A stretch of DNA of 64,000 nt from Pantoea alfalfae (GCF_019880205.1 NZ_CP082292.1:3472001-3536000), one strand, 5' to 3'. Shown: positions 1-8,744, counted from the stretch's first letter. A program made the numbers and translations. Notes: a model not told the origin generated them from the sequence alone.

Positions 1-1
1 G

Positions 2-715
2 GACGAGATCGCCGAACTGGGGCTGGATGAGCAAGCGATGTTACTGCGTGCCATCGAAGAGAAACGCTTTTTCCCTTATGGCTCAGATAAAGAAGTCAGC
101 AGCGATTTCCAGCTGGTCGCCGGCACGCACCGGGACATGCAACAGTGGATTGCCGAAGGCCGCTTTCGCGAAGATCTGTTTGCCCGCATCAACATGTGGA
201 CGTTTCAACTGCCGGGACTGGCCGAACGCCGCGAAGATATTGAACCCAATCTGGATTTTGAGCTGGCGCGTTACACACGTGAACAGCAAACGCAGGTGCG
301 ATTTGATAAAGAAGCGAGAAGTCACTTTCTGCGTTTCGCCTGCTCGGCAGAAGCCAGCTGGCGAGGCAATTTCCGCGAACTAAGCGCTTCCGTCACACGT
401 ATGGCGACCCTGGCGGAACAGGGAAGGATTTCTCTGGAACTGGTAGAAGAAGAGATTGCCCGGCTGCGCACCAACTGGTGCTCTCCGGTTGTGCTGGCTG
501 CCCAGCCAGATCCCCCTTTAGCGCAGTACGATCTGTTTGATGAGTGCCAGCTACAGACGGTGTTAAGCGTCTGCCGCACGGCAGATTCGCTTTCCGAAGC
601 GGGGCGACGCCTGTTTGCCGTCTCCCGCCAGGGGAAAAAACAGCCCAACGATGCCGATCGCCTGCGTAAGTATCTGGCACGGTTTGGGCTGAGCTGGGAA
701 GAGGTTAAAAGATAA
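2..715 (+). CDS. rtcR: RtcR, sigma-54-dependent activator of the RNA repair operon (3' part)
   Basis: Only the C-terminal 237 residues or so are present; the reading frame is open to the window edge at base 2, so the start lies outside. The visible part begins in the AAA+ domain (DEIAEL resembles Walker B) and runs through the segment that contacts ATP and sigma-54 (AGTHRDMQQWIAEGRFREDL) to a C-terminal helix-turn-helix-like region ending SWEEVKR. In E. coli RtcR activates rtcBA, the RNA ligase/cyclase operon, after its CARF-like N-terminus is relieved. The rtcBA genes are not in the window; they would be expected to the left. Confidence 0.92.
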   Translation, partial: DEIAELGLDEQAMLLRAIEEKRFFPYGSDKEVSSDFQLVAGTHRDMQQWIAEGRFREDLFARINMWTFQLPGLAERREDIEPNLDFELARYTREQQTQVRFDKEARSHFLRFACSAEASWRGNFRELSASVTRMATLAEQGRISLELVEEEIARLRTNWCSPVVLAAQPDPPLAQYDLFDECQLQTVLSVCRTADSLSEAGRRLFAVSRQGKKQPNDADRLRKYLARFGLSWEEVKR

Positions 716-917
716 AGCACCTGTTGGCCTTCGTAGTTGTAATACTGCACTGCACCAGATAACGCTGGCCATTAATTTCCAGGTCGCGCCAGAGCTTTGT
801 CGCCATTTCTGGCATTGCCTCAATAATAGTTATCTCTATTTTTGAGCAGCATTACATTGCCAATCTGTTGCTTGTCGACTCCTCCCTAAACACCATCCTG
901 TTCCCCCCAAAACGCAA

Positions 918-943
918 AAGAGCCAACCTCGCGGTTGGCTCTT
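918..943. terminator. Bidirectional hairpin terminator between rtcR and the DUF2382 genes
   Basis: An 11-bp perfect stem (AAGAGCCAACC / GGTTGGCTCTT) with a TCGC loop lies 65 bp beyond the stop of the leftward DUF2382 gene and about 200 bp beyond rtcR. On the minus strand it is followed by TTTTGCGTTTT. It probably ends transcription from both sides. The rest of 716-1008 holds no convincing gene. Confidence 0.7.
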
Positions 944-1008
944 CCTTGCATCTTCACATCGGGTATCAGCGATACCCATCAGCGCCTGTCGTTGTCAGGA
1001 TGAGCGCC

Positions 1009-2004
1009 TCAATGCGTATGGTCATGATGCAGCTTGTTTTCGACCTTATCCTTCACTTCGCCAGCTTTATCCTTCACTTTCTCAGTCAGGCTCTCTTTGT
1101 GGTCATGGTTGTGCGCGCCGGGTGACTGTGTCGCTGCACCCGCTGCAGCAGGTTTTACCCCTGCTGTCGTACCCGGAAGCTCGCTCTCCAGACCACCGCG
1201 TGCATGGTCGATCTCCACTTCCTGACGACGCACCGTGTCGTTAATCGTCTCGGTACGATCGCTGCCGTCGGTACGCACCACCACTTCTTCTTTCACGTGG
1301 GTCGTTTTGTTGATTACCGGCTGCTCATGCGTCTCAGCGACTTCGACGGTTTTCTCGGACCAGTCCACTTCACCGGCCAGCGCGGGTTCATTCACCGAGC
1401 GGCGGAAGATGTCAGCATGCTGCTCATGCAGCGAGATATCTTCAGAGACGGTATCGGTCACGGTATAGCGTCGTACGCGGGTGGAGCCTTCGCTCACCAG
1501 ACGTTTACCCACTTCCACCTGCTCTTCGGCCAGACGCAGAATGTCAGCTTCGCTCTCATCACCGGTCAGCGAGGTGCGTAGCGGCTCAGCCGGGCGGTCG
1601 TTGGTCTCACCGGCAAACTGCTTGCCTGCGGTCGGGTTAATGCCCGGTGCGGTGGTGCCGTTCCCGACTGAGCTTTGCATACGTGACGGCACATCTACCG
1701 AGTCATGAGAATGGAGAATCGTCATGGCGCGGGCCAGCTTCTCCTCCTCAGTACGGATGGTCAGCACGACGCCGCCCTTGTCCATTGCTCGGGTATACAC
1801 ATCCGCCTCATCTTTATCGACGTCGTGCCCAAACAGACGCTGCCACAGGCTCGGATGGCGGACAGACTGCCCTTCCTGCTGCAAACGTTCTCCACTGATA
1901 AGACTGATGTCCCGATCAGAAAAGCCTGCTTTCACGAGATTTCTTTTCGCGGCCTCTGCCTGAATTGCAGAATCGAACAGTGTTACGATTTTTTCCTGTG
2001 CCAT
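1009..2004 (-). CDS. DUF2382 (YsnF/AvaK-type) stress protein with His-rich LEA-like tail
   Basis: A 331-residue soluble protein. I placed the start at the ATG at 2004 (MAQEKIVTLF) because AGAGAGGAA precedes it at good distance; the longer frame has no such site. Residues 1-105 resemble the N-terminal module of bacterial general-stress proteins (VTLFDSAIQAEAAKRNLVKAG). Residues about 150-265 form a DUF2382 domain rich in charged beta strands (RLAEEQVEVGKRLVSEGSTR). The last 35 residues are unlike the rest: HNHDHKE, then a Lys/Glu/Asp amphipathic stretch (EKVKDKAGEVKDKVENK) like group 3 LEA proteins, ending HHDHTH. No signal peptide. It lies just downstream of a second DUF2382 gene on the same strand, so co-transcription is likely. 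Function unknown; a stress role is inferred from family context. Confidence 0.85.
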   Translation of the reverse strand: MAQEKIVTLFDSAIQAEAAKRNLVKAGFSDRDISLISGERLQQEGQSVRHPSLWQRLFGHDVDKDEADVYTRAMDKGGVVLTIRTEEEKLARAMTILHSHDSVDVPSRMQSSVGNGTTAPGINPTAGKQFAGETNDRPAEPLRTSLTGDESEADILRLAEEQVEVGKRLVSEGSTRVRRYTVTDTVSEDISLHEQHADIFRRSVNEPALAGEVDWSEKTVEVAETHEQPVINKTTHVKEEVVVRTDGSDRTETINDTVRRQEVEIDHARGGLESELPGTTAGVKPAAAGAATQSPGAHNHDHKESLTEKVKDKAGEVKDKVENKLHHDHTH

Positions 2005-2020
2005 GATAGGTTCCTCTCTG

Positions 2021-2422
2021 TTAGCTGATTTGATCGTCATCTCTCTCAACGTTCACCTGCTGCTCACGTCGGGTCACCACCTCCTGAAAAGGAACATTCT
2101 CCTGCACTTTTCGGATGTGGATTTCCTCTTTAAGCACCAGCTTTCTGACGATTTGGATTTCTTCCTCTACTACCGGGACAATCAGTACACCATTCTCTTC
2201 CCTGATTTCGGGCATCGTTTCAACGGGCTGCGCTTTCGCTACATGCTCAACCTCAACCTTCTCCTGGGTAAGCAGTGTACTGATGACCTCGTCATGTTCA
2301 GTTGTGGAACGGGTAACGCGGACATGTCCATCCACAATCTTTTGCTTCGTCAGGGCTATTTGCTCTTCAGCGAGTTTAAGCGTGACCTCTGCATTATTAT
2401 TGTGCTCTGGCTGTCCAGCCAT
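2021..2422 (-). CDS. Short DUF2382 domain protein
   Basis: A 133-residue protein made almost entirely of one DUF2382 domain: KLAEEQIALTKQKIVDGHVR near the N-terminus and a charged, valine-rich second half. Only 16 bp separate it from the larger DUF2382 gene downstream, which points to one transcription unit and to duplication of the domain. No signal peptide or membrane segment is seen. DUF2382 has no assigned biochemical activity. The family is common in stress-resistant bacteria, so a desiccation or oxidative stress role is a guess from association. Confidence 0.82.
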   Translation of the reverse strand: MAGQPEHNNNAEVTLKLAEEQIALTKQKIVDGHVRVTRSTTEHDEVISTLLTQEKVEVEHVAKAQPVETMPEIREENGVLIVPVVEEEIQIVRKLVLKEEIHIRKVQENVPFQEVVTRREQQVNVERDDDQIS

Positions 2423-2954
2423 AATATCACTCCCGTTAAATTAAATATCTGCCACAACTGCCTGACACAGTGATTAAGCATGAACACTCTCGCTGATTTC
2501 GCAAGCCGGGATAATAAAAAATATCAGCAACTCAATTTAATTACCGCACATAAAACTGCATTAAAAAACAGCGACATGGCTTATTTTACCGCTGCGACAA
2601 AAAGAAAAATTAGTTAATAATCAATACTTTAAAAATAAGTCATTTCACAGGTAAATATTAACCACCCAGACGTAATTACTTAAAAATGCGTTTATAAGCA
2701 AAGCGGTAACTTTAATTTAAACCAGGACGATTCCTGATAAACACCGTGAGAATATTAAAGAATGTTTCAGCAGAAGCGCTAATTAACGCACCAGGGGAAG
2801 TCATCTCACGAAATAATAACACCCGTGCTCATCCGGATATTTTATTGCCTCTATTACAGAAGATTCCCAAAGCGTTATTTATGAAGGAAGTTCAGGAACT
2901 TTCTGGTCGTCAGACTCTCTTAGCAAAACTGAATACGCAGATACTGAGGTTAAG
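2423..2954. other. AT-rich intergenic region
   Basis: About 530 bp between the divergent DUF2382 pair and yjjA, clearly more AT-rich than its surroundings. It must hold the promoters of both units. Apart from a weak 70-codon frame described separately I see no gene, repeat or stable hairpin. Confidence 0.5.
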
Positions 2955-2958
2955 ATGA
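2746..2958 (+). CDS. Doubtful 70-codon frame upstream of yjjA
   Basis: A GTG-started frame overlapping the yjjA start by ATGA, an arrangement that would suit translational coupling. Against it: no clear ribosome site before the GTG, many rare codons (AGA, ATA, AGG, CTA) unlike neighbouring genes, and no recognisable family. It could equally be the 5' leader of yjjA. Confidence 0.15.
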   Translation: MRILKNVSAEALINAPGEVISRNNNTRAHPDILLPLLQKIPKALFMKEVQELSGRQTLLAKLNTQILRLR

Positions 2959-3455
2959 AACAGGCACAACGCAGTGCATGGGGATGGGGACTGGCGGCAC
3001 TTCTGGTGGCAGGCAGTGCATCAGCGGCAAGCTGGCAGGATCAGCTGAGCAGTGCAGCATCGCAGCTCAGCCAGCAGAATAACGGCAGCACCACCCAGCA
3101 GAATGGCGGCATGTCACTGTCTGCTATTACCAGCATGCTGGGCGGCGGCGACAAAGCGGTCAGCGCCAACAGCATGACCAACGCGGCCGGTGTGATGCAG
3201 TACTGCGTCGAACATAACGTGGTGAAAAACAACGTGCAGTCGGTTAAAGATCAGGTGCTGAGCAAGCTCGGTCTGAATACCACCACCGCGCAGGAACAGA
3301 AAACCGACTACACCCAGGGCGTGGCAGGACTGCTGAACACCGGGAACGGCCAGCAGTTGAATCTGCAAAGCCTGAGCAACTCGCCGATGGGCGAGAAGCT
3401 GAAAACCAAAGCCTGTGACGTGGTCCTGAAGCAGGGCAAAAACTTTATCTCCTGA
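2955..3455 (+). CDS. yjjA: DUF2501 secreted protein, YjjA-like
   Basis: A 166-residue protein with a Sec signal peptide (WGWGLAALLVAGSASA, cleavage probably before ASWQDQL). The mature part is Gln/Ser/Asn-rich at first (SQQNNGSTTQQNGG) and then matches the DUF2501 family: AAGVMQYCVEHNVVKNNVQ, GLLNTGNGQQLNLQ, KACDVVLKQGKNFIS. Two cysteines (MQYC and KACDVV) may form a disulfide in the periplasm. The family is widespread in Enterobacterales and has no established function. It appears to be a single-gene unit. Confidence 0.85.
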   Translation: MKQAQRSAWGWGLAALLVAGSASAASWQDQLSSAASQLSQQNNGSTTQQNGGMSLSAITSMLGGGDKAVSANSMTNAAGVMQYCVEHNVVKNNVQSVKDQVLSKLGLNTTTAQEQKTDYTQGVAGLLNTGNGQQLNLQSLSNSPMGEKLKTKACDVVLKQGKNFIS

Positions 3456-3585
3456 TCCCGTTCCTCTTCTCTCCCCTCTCTGCTCTGAGGGGAGCGTTAA
3501 ACCCCGCTTTGCTGTGATGCCTGACATTCCCTTAACCTGGGGTTGAGCGCTATAGTGTTGTTTTGGTTTCTACAGGACAGCACGC

Positions 3586-4221
3586 ATGAAAGGCATCAAC
3601 ATCGCACTTTACTTCGACCCCGATCAGATTCAGGCCTGCGTTCATGAACAGGACGGCAGCTATCTCAGCAAAAAATTCGAGTATGACGATGGCGTGATTG
3701 AAGAGATCTACCAGTGGCTGGAGCAGTACGAACCTAATCGCACCCACATCTGCCTGATTGAAAACGAAACCGCCGAGCTGCTGGCCGATGAGCTGGTCGA
3801 CAGCGGCTATCGCGTCCATCAGGTCACCATGCACCAGCTGCTGAGCTGGTTCGCCGCTGAGCCGCCTTCCACGCCAGACGGCACGCCGATGCGCGCCATG
3901 CTGCGTTTCCTGGAAGATGAACATCCGCGTGAATATGAGTCGCGCACACCGCAGACCGAAGCGCTGATGGAGATGTTCGACGAGCTGGATGCGCTGGAGA
4001 TGGTCGATGACGGCGATGACGAAGACGCGCTGCCAGGCGATCTGCTGCGCGCCATGAAGAAGCACAAAATCACCGCCAGCGCCGCGGCCCAGCGTCTGCT
4101 ACCGGACGTCAACGAACGTATCCGCGAGCATCTGATGCAGTACCCCGAACTGATGACGCCGGAAATCCTGCAGGACTTCTTCCCGGAGCTGTTAGAGGCG
4201 CTGGAGCGCCCGAAACACTAA
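3586..4221 (+). CDS. Unassigned acidic protein with IS110-transposase-like N-terminus
   Basis: A 211-residue cytosolic protein that I cannot assign to a named family. Residues 1-90 follow the layout of the RNase H-like N-terminus of IS110 transposases: an opening strand (GINIALYF), a short hairpin, a helix with WLEQ, a strand ending in an acidic residue (HICLIENETAELLADELVDS; Glu59), then GYRVHQVTMHQL. The first catalytic Asp of IS110 (GID) is Asn here, and the later Asp pair is not visible. Residues 95-211 are helical and acidic (ELDALEMVDDGDDEDALPGD, then LLPDVNERIREHLMQYPEL). It lies 15 bp upstream of marC and is probably co-transcribed with it. A domesticated transposase fragment or mere fold similarity are both possible. 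Confidence 0.7.
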   Translation: MKGINIALYFDPDQIQACVHEQDGSYLSKKFEYDDGVIEEIYQWLEQYEPNRTHICLIENETAELLADELVDSGYRVHQVTMHQLLSWFAAEPPSTPDGTPMRAMLRFLEDEHPREYESRTPQTEALMEMFDELDALEMVDDGDDEDALPGDLLRAMKKHKITASAAAQRLLPDVNERIREHLMQYPELMTPEILQDFFPELLEALERPKH

Positions 4222-4236
4222 TCAGGGAGATCGGCT

Positions 4237-4905
4237 ATGCTGGAACTGATTAAAGCGGTCAGCCTGGGGCTGGTGGTGATCCTGCCGCTCGCCAATCCGC
4301 TCACCACCGTGGCGCTGTTTTTAGGGCTGGCGGGTGACATGAATTTCGAGGAGCGCAACCGCCAGGCGCGCCAGGCTTCCATCTATGTCTTCGCCATCAT
4401 GATGGTGGCATGGTACGCGGGCAGTGCGGTGCTGAATACCTTCGGTATCTCTATACCGGGTCTGCGCATGGCGGGCGGTCTGATTGTCGCCTTTATCGGC
4501 TTCCGGATGCTGTTCCCGGCTAAACCTGCCGGGCATTCAGTTGAAGCTAAGCAGAAACTGGATGAGCTGGATGGGGCTAAAGAGCCGGTGAATATCGCCT
4601 TTGTGCCGCTGGCGATGCCAAGTACGGCCGGGCCGGGAACCATTGCGATGATCATCTCTTCTGCCTCAACGGTGAGAAGTGGCGTCGATTTTCCCGCCTG
4701 GGTAATCAGCGTGGCACCGGTGCTGACCTTCCTGCTGGTGAGCCTGATTCTGTGGATCTCGCTGCGCAGTTCGGGTGCCATCATGAAGCTGGTGGGTAAA
4801 AGCGGTATTGAGGCGATATCGCGCCTGATGGGATTTTTACTGGTCTGTATGGGCGTGCAGTTCATCATTAACGGCGTGCTGGAAGTGGTACGCACCTTCC
4901 ATTAA
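4237..4905 (+). CDS. marC: MarC family inner membrane protein
   Basis: A 222-residue polytopic membrane protein closely resembling E. coli Mar[21 protein letters not shown] at the N-terminus, [20 protein letters not shown] in the middle, [20 protein letters not shown] and [20 protein letters not shown] near the end. About six membrane segments can be traced. MarC was once linked to multiple antibiotic resistance, but in E. coli its loss has no such effect, so its transported substrate, if any, is unknown. marRAB is not adjacent here. The gene follows the unassigned acidic protein by 15 bp with GGGAG before the ATG. Confidence 0.92.
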   Translation: MLELIKAVSLGLVVILPLANPLTTVALFLGLAGDMNFEERNRQARQASIYVFAIMMVAWYAGSAVLNTFGISIPGLRMAGGLIVAFIGFRMLFPAKPAGHSVEAKQKLDELDGAKEPVNIAFVPLAMPSTAGPGTIAMIISSASTVRSGVDFPAWVISVAPVLTFLLVSLILWISLRSSGAIMKLVGKSGIEAISRLMGFLLVCMGVQFIINGVLEVVRTFH

Positions 4906-4912
4906 TGCGGGT

Positions 4913-4942
4913 TTTCCCCTCCCCGGACAGGCAGAGGGGAAA
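4913..4942. terminator. Convergent terminator hairpin between marC and the cytochrome gene
   Basis: A 9-bp stem TTTCCCCTC / GAGGGGAAA lies in the 43-bp gap between two convergent genes. It could serve both directions, although no long T run follows. Confidence 0.55.
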
Positions 4943-4948
4943 GCGCGA

Positions 4949-6211
4949 TTACTTCAGCGTTTTACGCACTTCAGCAACCTGATCTTTGCTCACCGCAGGC
5001 GCGGTGTTGCTCCAGCCCTGACGAATAAAGGTTGCCAGCTGCGCGACTTCATCATCATTCAGCCGCTGGGCAAAGCCTGGCATCGCCAGTTTAGACGGCG
5101 CTTTCGCGGTCGAAGGCTGCTGCGCACCGGCCAGAATGGTGTGGATCAAGCCGGTTGGATCCTTAGCATTCACGATGGTTGCGCCATCCAGCTCCGGGAA
5201 GATCCCGGGTGCGCCTTTGCCGGTCACGAAGTGACAGGCCCCGCAGTTATCCAGATAGAGACGCTCGCCTTCGCTGAGGTTCTTCGCGGCGGTGAGTTTC
5301 GCTTCCGTTGCCTGCTGCGCCTGCACGCTGAACGCCTGCAATGGCGGATTGCCGCCCAGGAATTTCAGGTAGGCCGCGATAGCTTTGAGATCGGCATCGG
5401 TCATGTGTGAGCTGCTGTGCTCGACCACCGAGGTCATCTCGCCGCCTACTGCCGCTTTATCGTTACGGCCGGTCTGGAGGTAGTCGATGACTTCCTGCTC
5501 GCTCCAGTGTGGCAGGCCACGCAGTGACGGCACATCCCAGTTGTTCAGGCTGCCGCCCGCCAGGAATTTATCATCACCGCTATCCAGCGCTTTCTCGTTC
5601 ATGCCCAGACCGCGCGGCGTATGACAGCTGCCGCAGTGACCCAGACTCTCCACGATATAGGCACCGCGGTTAACCTCGGCTGACGCACCACCAATCGGCT
5701 GGAACGGCTTATCGGACGTGAACGCCCAGTTCCAGAACCGCATGCCCCAGCGCTGGCTGAACGGGAAGCTCAGATCGGTTTCCGGTGGCTGTTCCGCACT
5801 CGGCTGCACGCCTTTCATAAAGTAGACGTAGAGCGCGTGCATATCGGCATCGCTGATTTTGGCGTAGTCAGGATACGGCATGGCCGGATAGAGATGCGAG
5901 CCATCCGGTAAGACGCCCTTGCGCACCGCGTCAGAGAACTGCTGCTCGCTGTAGTTACCGATGCCATGCTGCTTATCCGGCGTGATGTTGGTGGAGAAAA
6001 TAGTGCCGAGGTTCGACTCAATCGCCAGTCCACCCGAATAGGCCGGTTTGCCGGGCAGCGAGTGGCACGCCATACAGTCGCCCAGGCGGGAGAGATACTC
6101 GCCCTGCTTAATCAGTTGCGCTTCATCTTCGGCGTGAACCGGCAGCGCAAATCCGCTGGCCAGCAGCACCGCGTTGGCAAAAATAAAAGACTTCAGTTTC
6201 AGCTTATTCAT
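4949..6211 (-). CDS. Triheme cytochrome c subunit of a membrane-bound FAD dehydrogenase
   Basis: A 420-residue exported cytochrome. A Sec signal peptide (FIFANAVLLASGFALPVHA) is followed by three c-type heme sites: CMACH at 46-50, CGSCH at 193-197 and CGACH at 323-327, each in its own cytochrome c domain. This is the usual build of the cytochrome subunit of gluconate 2-dehydrogenase, 2-ketogluconate dehydrogenase and related flavocytochromes. It accepts electrons from the FAD subunit and passes them to ubiquinone in the inner membrane. It is the last gene of a three-gene unit, 4 bp after the FAD subunit. Confidence 0.92.
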   Translation of the reverse strand: MNKLKLKSFIFANAVLLASGFALPVHAEDEAQLIKQGEYLSRLGDCMACHSLPGKPAYSGGLAIESNLGTIFSTNITPDKQHGIGNYSEQQFSDAVRKGVLPDGSHLYPAMPYPDYAKISDADMHALYVYFMKGVQPSAEQPPETDLSFPFSQRWGMRFWNWAFTSDKPFQPIGGASAEVNRGAYIVESLGHCGSCHTPRGLGMNEKALDSGDDKFLAGGSLNNWDVPSLRGLPHWSEQEVIDYLQTGRNDKAAVGGEMTSVVEHSSSHMTDADLKAIAAYLKFLGGNPPLQAFSVQAQQATEAKLTAAKNLSEGERLYLDNCGACHFVTGKGAPGIFPELDGATIVNAKDPTGLIHTILAGAQQPSTAKAPSKLAMPGFAQRLNDDEVAQLATFIRQGWSNTAPAVSKDQVAEVRKTLK

Positions 6212-6215
6212 GCGC

Positions 6216-7985
6216 TTATGCCTGTACCAGTGGACCGGGATTTTTCAGGTAGTGATCTTTGATCGCCTGCGCCGCCATCAGGGTAATCGCACCGATGGTA
6301 TCGGTCGGGTTCGCCTGGAAGTTCTGCGGGAAGGCGTTGCCGCCGGGCACAAAGACGTTATGCACATCCCAGCTCTGCAGATACTTGTTCAGCGCCGAGG
6401 TTTTCGGGTTATCGCCCATCACCGCGCCGCCCACGTTGTGCGTAGAGACATATTTGGTGATATCGAAATCCGCGCCCATTGGCAGGAAGCTCATGCTCAT
6501 GCTGTCCGGGTTCAGCTCTTTGGCGATGTTGCCGACGATGCCTTTCAGATGCTGCTGCAGCTTCAGCTCATTCTCTTTCCAGTTAAACGTCATGCGCAGC
6601 AGTGGCAGGCCACGGTGATCGTTGTAGTTCGGATCGAGATCCAGATAGATGTCGCGGTAAGACTGGCAGGTGGTGGTGATGCTGATCTTCATCGAATGAC
6701 CGTACCACTCTTCCAGACCTTCCTTGTAGCCCATGCCCCAGGTCGGGGTGCCTTTTGGCAGCGCGGTGCTGATTGGCGTGCCGGTCGCCTGTGAGCTGTG
6801 GATCTTCGCACCGCCCAGGAAGCCAAGTGAAGGGCCGTCGAAGTTGCCTGGCGAGATATCGTTAAACATCTGGCCGGTCGCGCCCGCCGTCGCATACGGA
6901 TTGAAGTTTTTATCTTTGAAGAACAGCGTTGCGCCGCCGTTCGACAGGAACGCGTAGTTACGGCCTACCACGCCCTCTTCGGTAATCGGGTTGTAAGGTT
7001 TGCCGATGCCGGAAAGCAGCATCAGACGCACGTTGTAGAGCTGGAAGCTGCTCAGCACCACGATTTTCGCGGGCTGGAAGCACTCGTTGCCCTGCGCATC
7101 GATGTAGATCACGCCTTTGGCGGTTTTCTTATCATCGTTCAGCACGACCTTAATCACTTCCGCATTCACTTCATAGGAGAAGTTCGGCATACGCTTCAGC
7201 GAATCCATCACCGCCGTCTGCGGCGACGCTTTGGAGTAGTTCAGACACGGATATTTGCTGCAGTAGCCGCAGTAGTTACACGGGGCGATCTGGTTGCCGT
7301 ACGGGTTTTTCCACGCACGTGACACACAGGCTGACGGATTCGGGAACGGGTGGTAACCGAGTTTCGTCGCTACCTCTTTGAACATCACGTTGTTCAGCGT
7401 GTCATCCAGCGCGGGCAGTGGGTAAGGTTCAGAGCGCGGGCCTTCAAACGGGTCGCCGCCTTCCAGGATTTTGCCGCGCAGGTTGCCGGTGTTGCCCGAC
7501 TGGCCGCAAATCAGTTCGAATTTATAGTAATAGGGCTCGATCTCTTCCCAGCTGAACGGGAAGTCCATCACCCGCATATCATCCTGCAGAATGCCGGGCT
7601 TGTAAGCCTCGTCAACGTAGGTTTTAAGTTTGATGTCGGTCGGCGTCGGACGGATCAGTACCGCCGTCCAGTGCAGACCGGAACCGCCTACGCCGGTGCC
7701 CGGTGCAAACGCGCCCCATTTACGGGTTGGCAATGCCGTCTGGCTGCTGTTGTAGCGCACGGTGACCGCCACTTCGGCGGGTGTCGCAAACACTTTGTTG
7801 CGCACCGCATAGGCGTATTCATCCGCCGGTTTCGGGTAGGCGAACTCGTCGTAATCGCGATCGCCGCCGCGCTCCAGGGCGCGCACGTCCAGACCTGCCA
7901 GTGCCAGCTCGATGCTCATCAGCGAGCCTGCCCAGCCGAGGCCGCAGACCACGACGTCGACTTCTTTTTTAGTAACCTGTGCCAT
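6216..7985 (-). CDS. FAD (GMC-type) large subunit of a gluconate-dehydrogenase-like flavocytochrome
   Basis: A 589-residue GMC-family oxidoreductase. The FAD-binding Rossmann motif is at the N-terminus (VVVCGLGWAGSLMSIELA), GTGVGGSGLHW lies near residue 100, and the C-terminus carries the expected active-site region (STHNVGGAVMGD and NPTDTIGAITLMAAQA). Four closely spaced cysteines at 236, 239, 242 and 247 (CNYCGYCSKYPC) fit an iron-sulfur cluster of the kind reported in fructose and glucose dehydrogenases of this group. There is no signal peptide; the small subunit carries the Tat signal and probably brings it out as a complex. Substrate cannot be read from sequence: gluconate, 2-ketogluconate or a sugar are all possible. 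Confidence 0.9.
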   Translation of the reverse strand: MAQVTKKEVDVVVCGLGWAGSLMSIELALAGLDVRALERGGDRDYDEFAYPKPADEYAYAVRNKVFATPAEVAVTVRYNSSQTALPTRKWGAFAPGTGVGGSGLHWTAVLIRPTPTDIKLKTYVDEAYKPGILQDDMRVMDFPFSWEEIEPYYYKFELICGQSGNTGNLRGKILEGGDPFEGPRSEPYPLPALDDTLNNVMFKEVATKLGYHPFPNPSACVSRAWKNPYGNQIAPCNYCGYCSKYPCLNYSKASPQTAVMDSLKRMPNFSYEVNAEVIKVVLNDDKKTAKGVIYIDAQGNECFQPAKIVVLSSFQLYNVRLMLLSGIGKPYNPITEEGVVGRNYAFLSNGGATLFFKDKNFNPYATAGATGQMFNDISPGNFDGPSLGFLGGAKIHSSQATGTPISTALPKGTPTWGMGYKEGLEEWYGHSMKISITTTCQSYRDIYLDLDPNYNDHRGLPLLRMTFNWKENELKLQQHLKGIVGNIAKELNPDSMSMSFLPMGADFDITKYVSTHNVGGAVMGDNPKTSALNKYLQSWDVHNVFVPGGNAFPQNFQANPTDTIGAITLMAAQAIKDHYLKNPGPLVQA

Positions 7986-8015
7986 GATAATCCTGTTTAC
8001 CTGATGTGGAAGCGC

Positions 8016-8744
8016 TTATGCGCGTTCACCTTTGATGCTGACCGGGCCGAGCGGATAAGGAACGTTGTGCTGTTTCACCCATTCGGTGAAGCTGGCACGC
8101 GCGCCGGGGAAGCCGATAGCGATCCAGGCTTTCATGCCTTTATTACCGCCGTACATCGGGTCGGCCAGGTAGCCATGCTTGGTATCGGAAAGCAGCTGGC
8201 TGAAGAAATGGGAAGGCTTAAGATCGGCTTCGCCCAGCGCGGCAAAGTCGATCTCGTTTTTGTTGACCTGGGTCAGCACCGCATCTTTCTCTTCCAGCGT
8301 CAGCGCATGAAACGCTTTCTGGTGCGTGTTCTGCGACCACTGATTGATCAGCCGGATACCGGTCTGATACATCTGCTGGGGACGGAACGGGATCTGATAA
8401 CCCATCGTGGCGGGTGCTTTCGTGTTGAACGGCCCCTGCATATAGATTTCGCTGCCAAACGCTTCGCTGTGCAGCTGCTGATCGATAAAGATCGGCACGT
8501 TAGTTTCCAGCGCGCCCGGTGCTTTGCCTTTGCCGCCCGCCGGAATCAGGCGGTCGGTGGCGGCCAGAATAAACTGCCACTCATCGGCACTAAAAAAGAT
8601 CGGTTTGTAATCGGCTAACTCCGGTGCGGCCATCTCTGCAGCCTGTGCCGCAGTCATGCCTTTCAGGACCAGTTCACTTAATGGCAACGCCAGCAGTGAA
8701 CCGAGCAAAAATTTACGCCTGGTGGTGGGTTTTTCTAAAAGCAT
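8016..8744 (-). CDS. Tat-exported small subunit of gluconate-dehydrogenase-like enzyme
   Basis: A 242-residue protein of the gluconate 2-dehydrogenase subunit 3 family. I take the ATG at 8744 because it places a twin-arginine motif directly at the N-terminus (TTRRKFLLGSLLALPLSEL); the frame is open further upstream but that extension has no family resemblance. The mature region has the expected FFSADEWQFILAATDRLIPA block. In this enzyme class the small subunit provides the Tat signal that carries the folded FAD subunit to the periplasm. First gene of the three-gene unit, 30 bp ahead of the FAD subunit. Confidence 0.88.
   Translation of the reverse strand: MLLEKPTTRRKFLLGSLLALPLSELVLKGMTAAQAAEMAAPELADYKPIFFSADEWQFILAATDRLIPAGGKGKAPGALETNVPIFIDQQLHSEAFGSEIYMQGPFNTKAPATMGYQIPFRPQQMYQTGIRLINQWSQNTHQKAFHALTLEEKDAVLTQVNKNEIDFAALGEADLKPSHFFSQLLSDTKHGYLADPMYGGNKGMKAWIAIGFPGARASFTEWVKQHNVPYPLGPVSIKGERA

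Noticed and set aside
705..815. 36-codon minus-strand frame (MPEMATKLWRDLEINGQRYL...) downstream of rtcR
   Set aside because: It reads like protein for about 20 residues and a frameshift would extend it, but there is no ribosome site, it overlaps the rtcR end and I cannot match it to a family. Could be a remnant.
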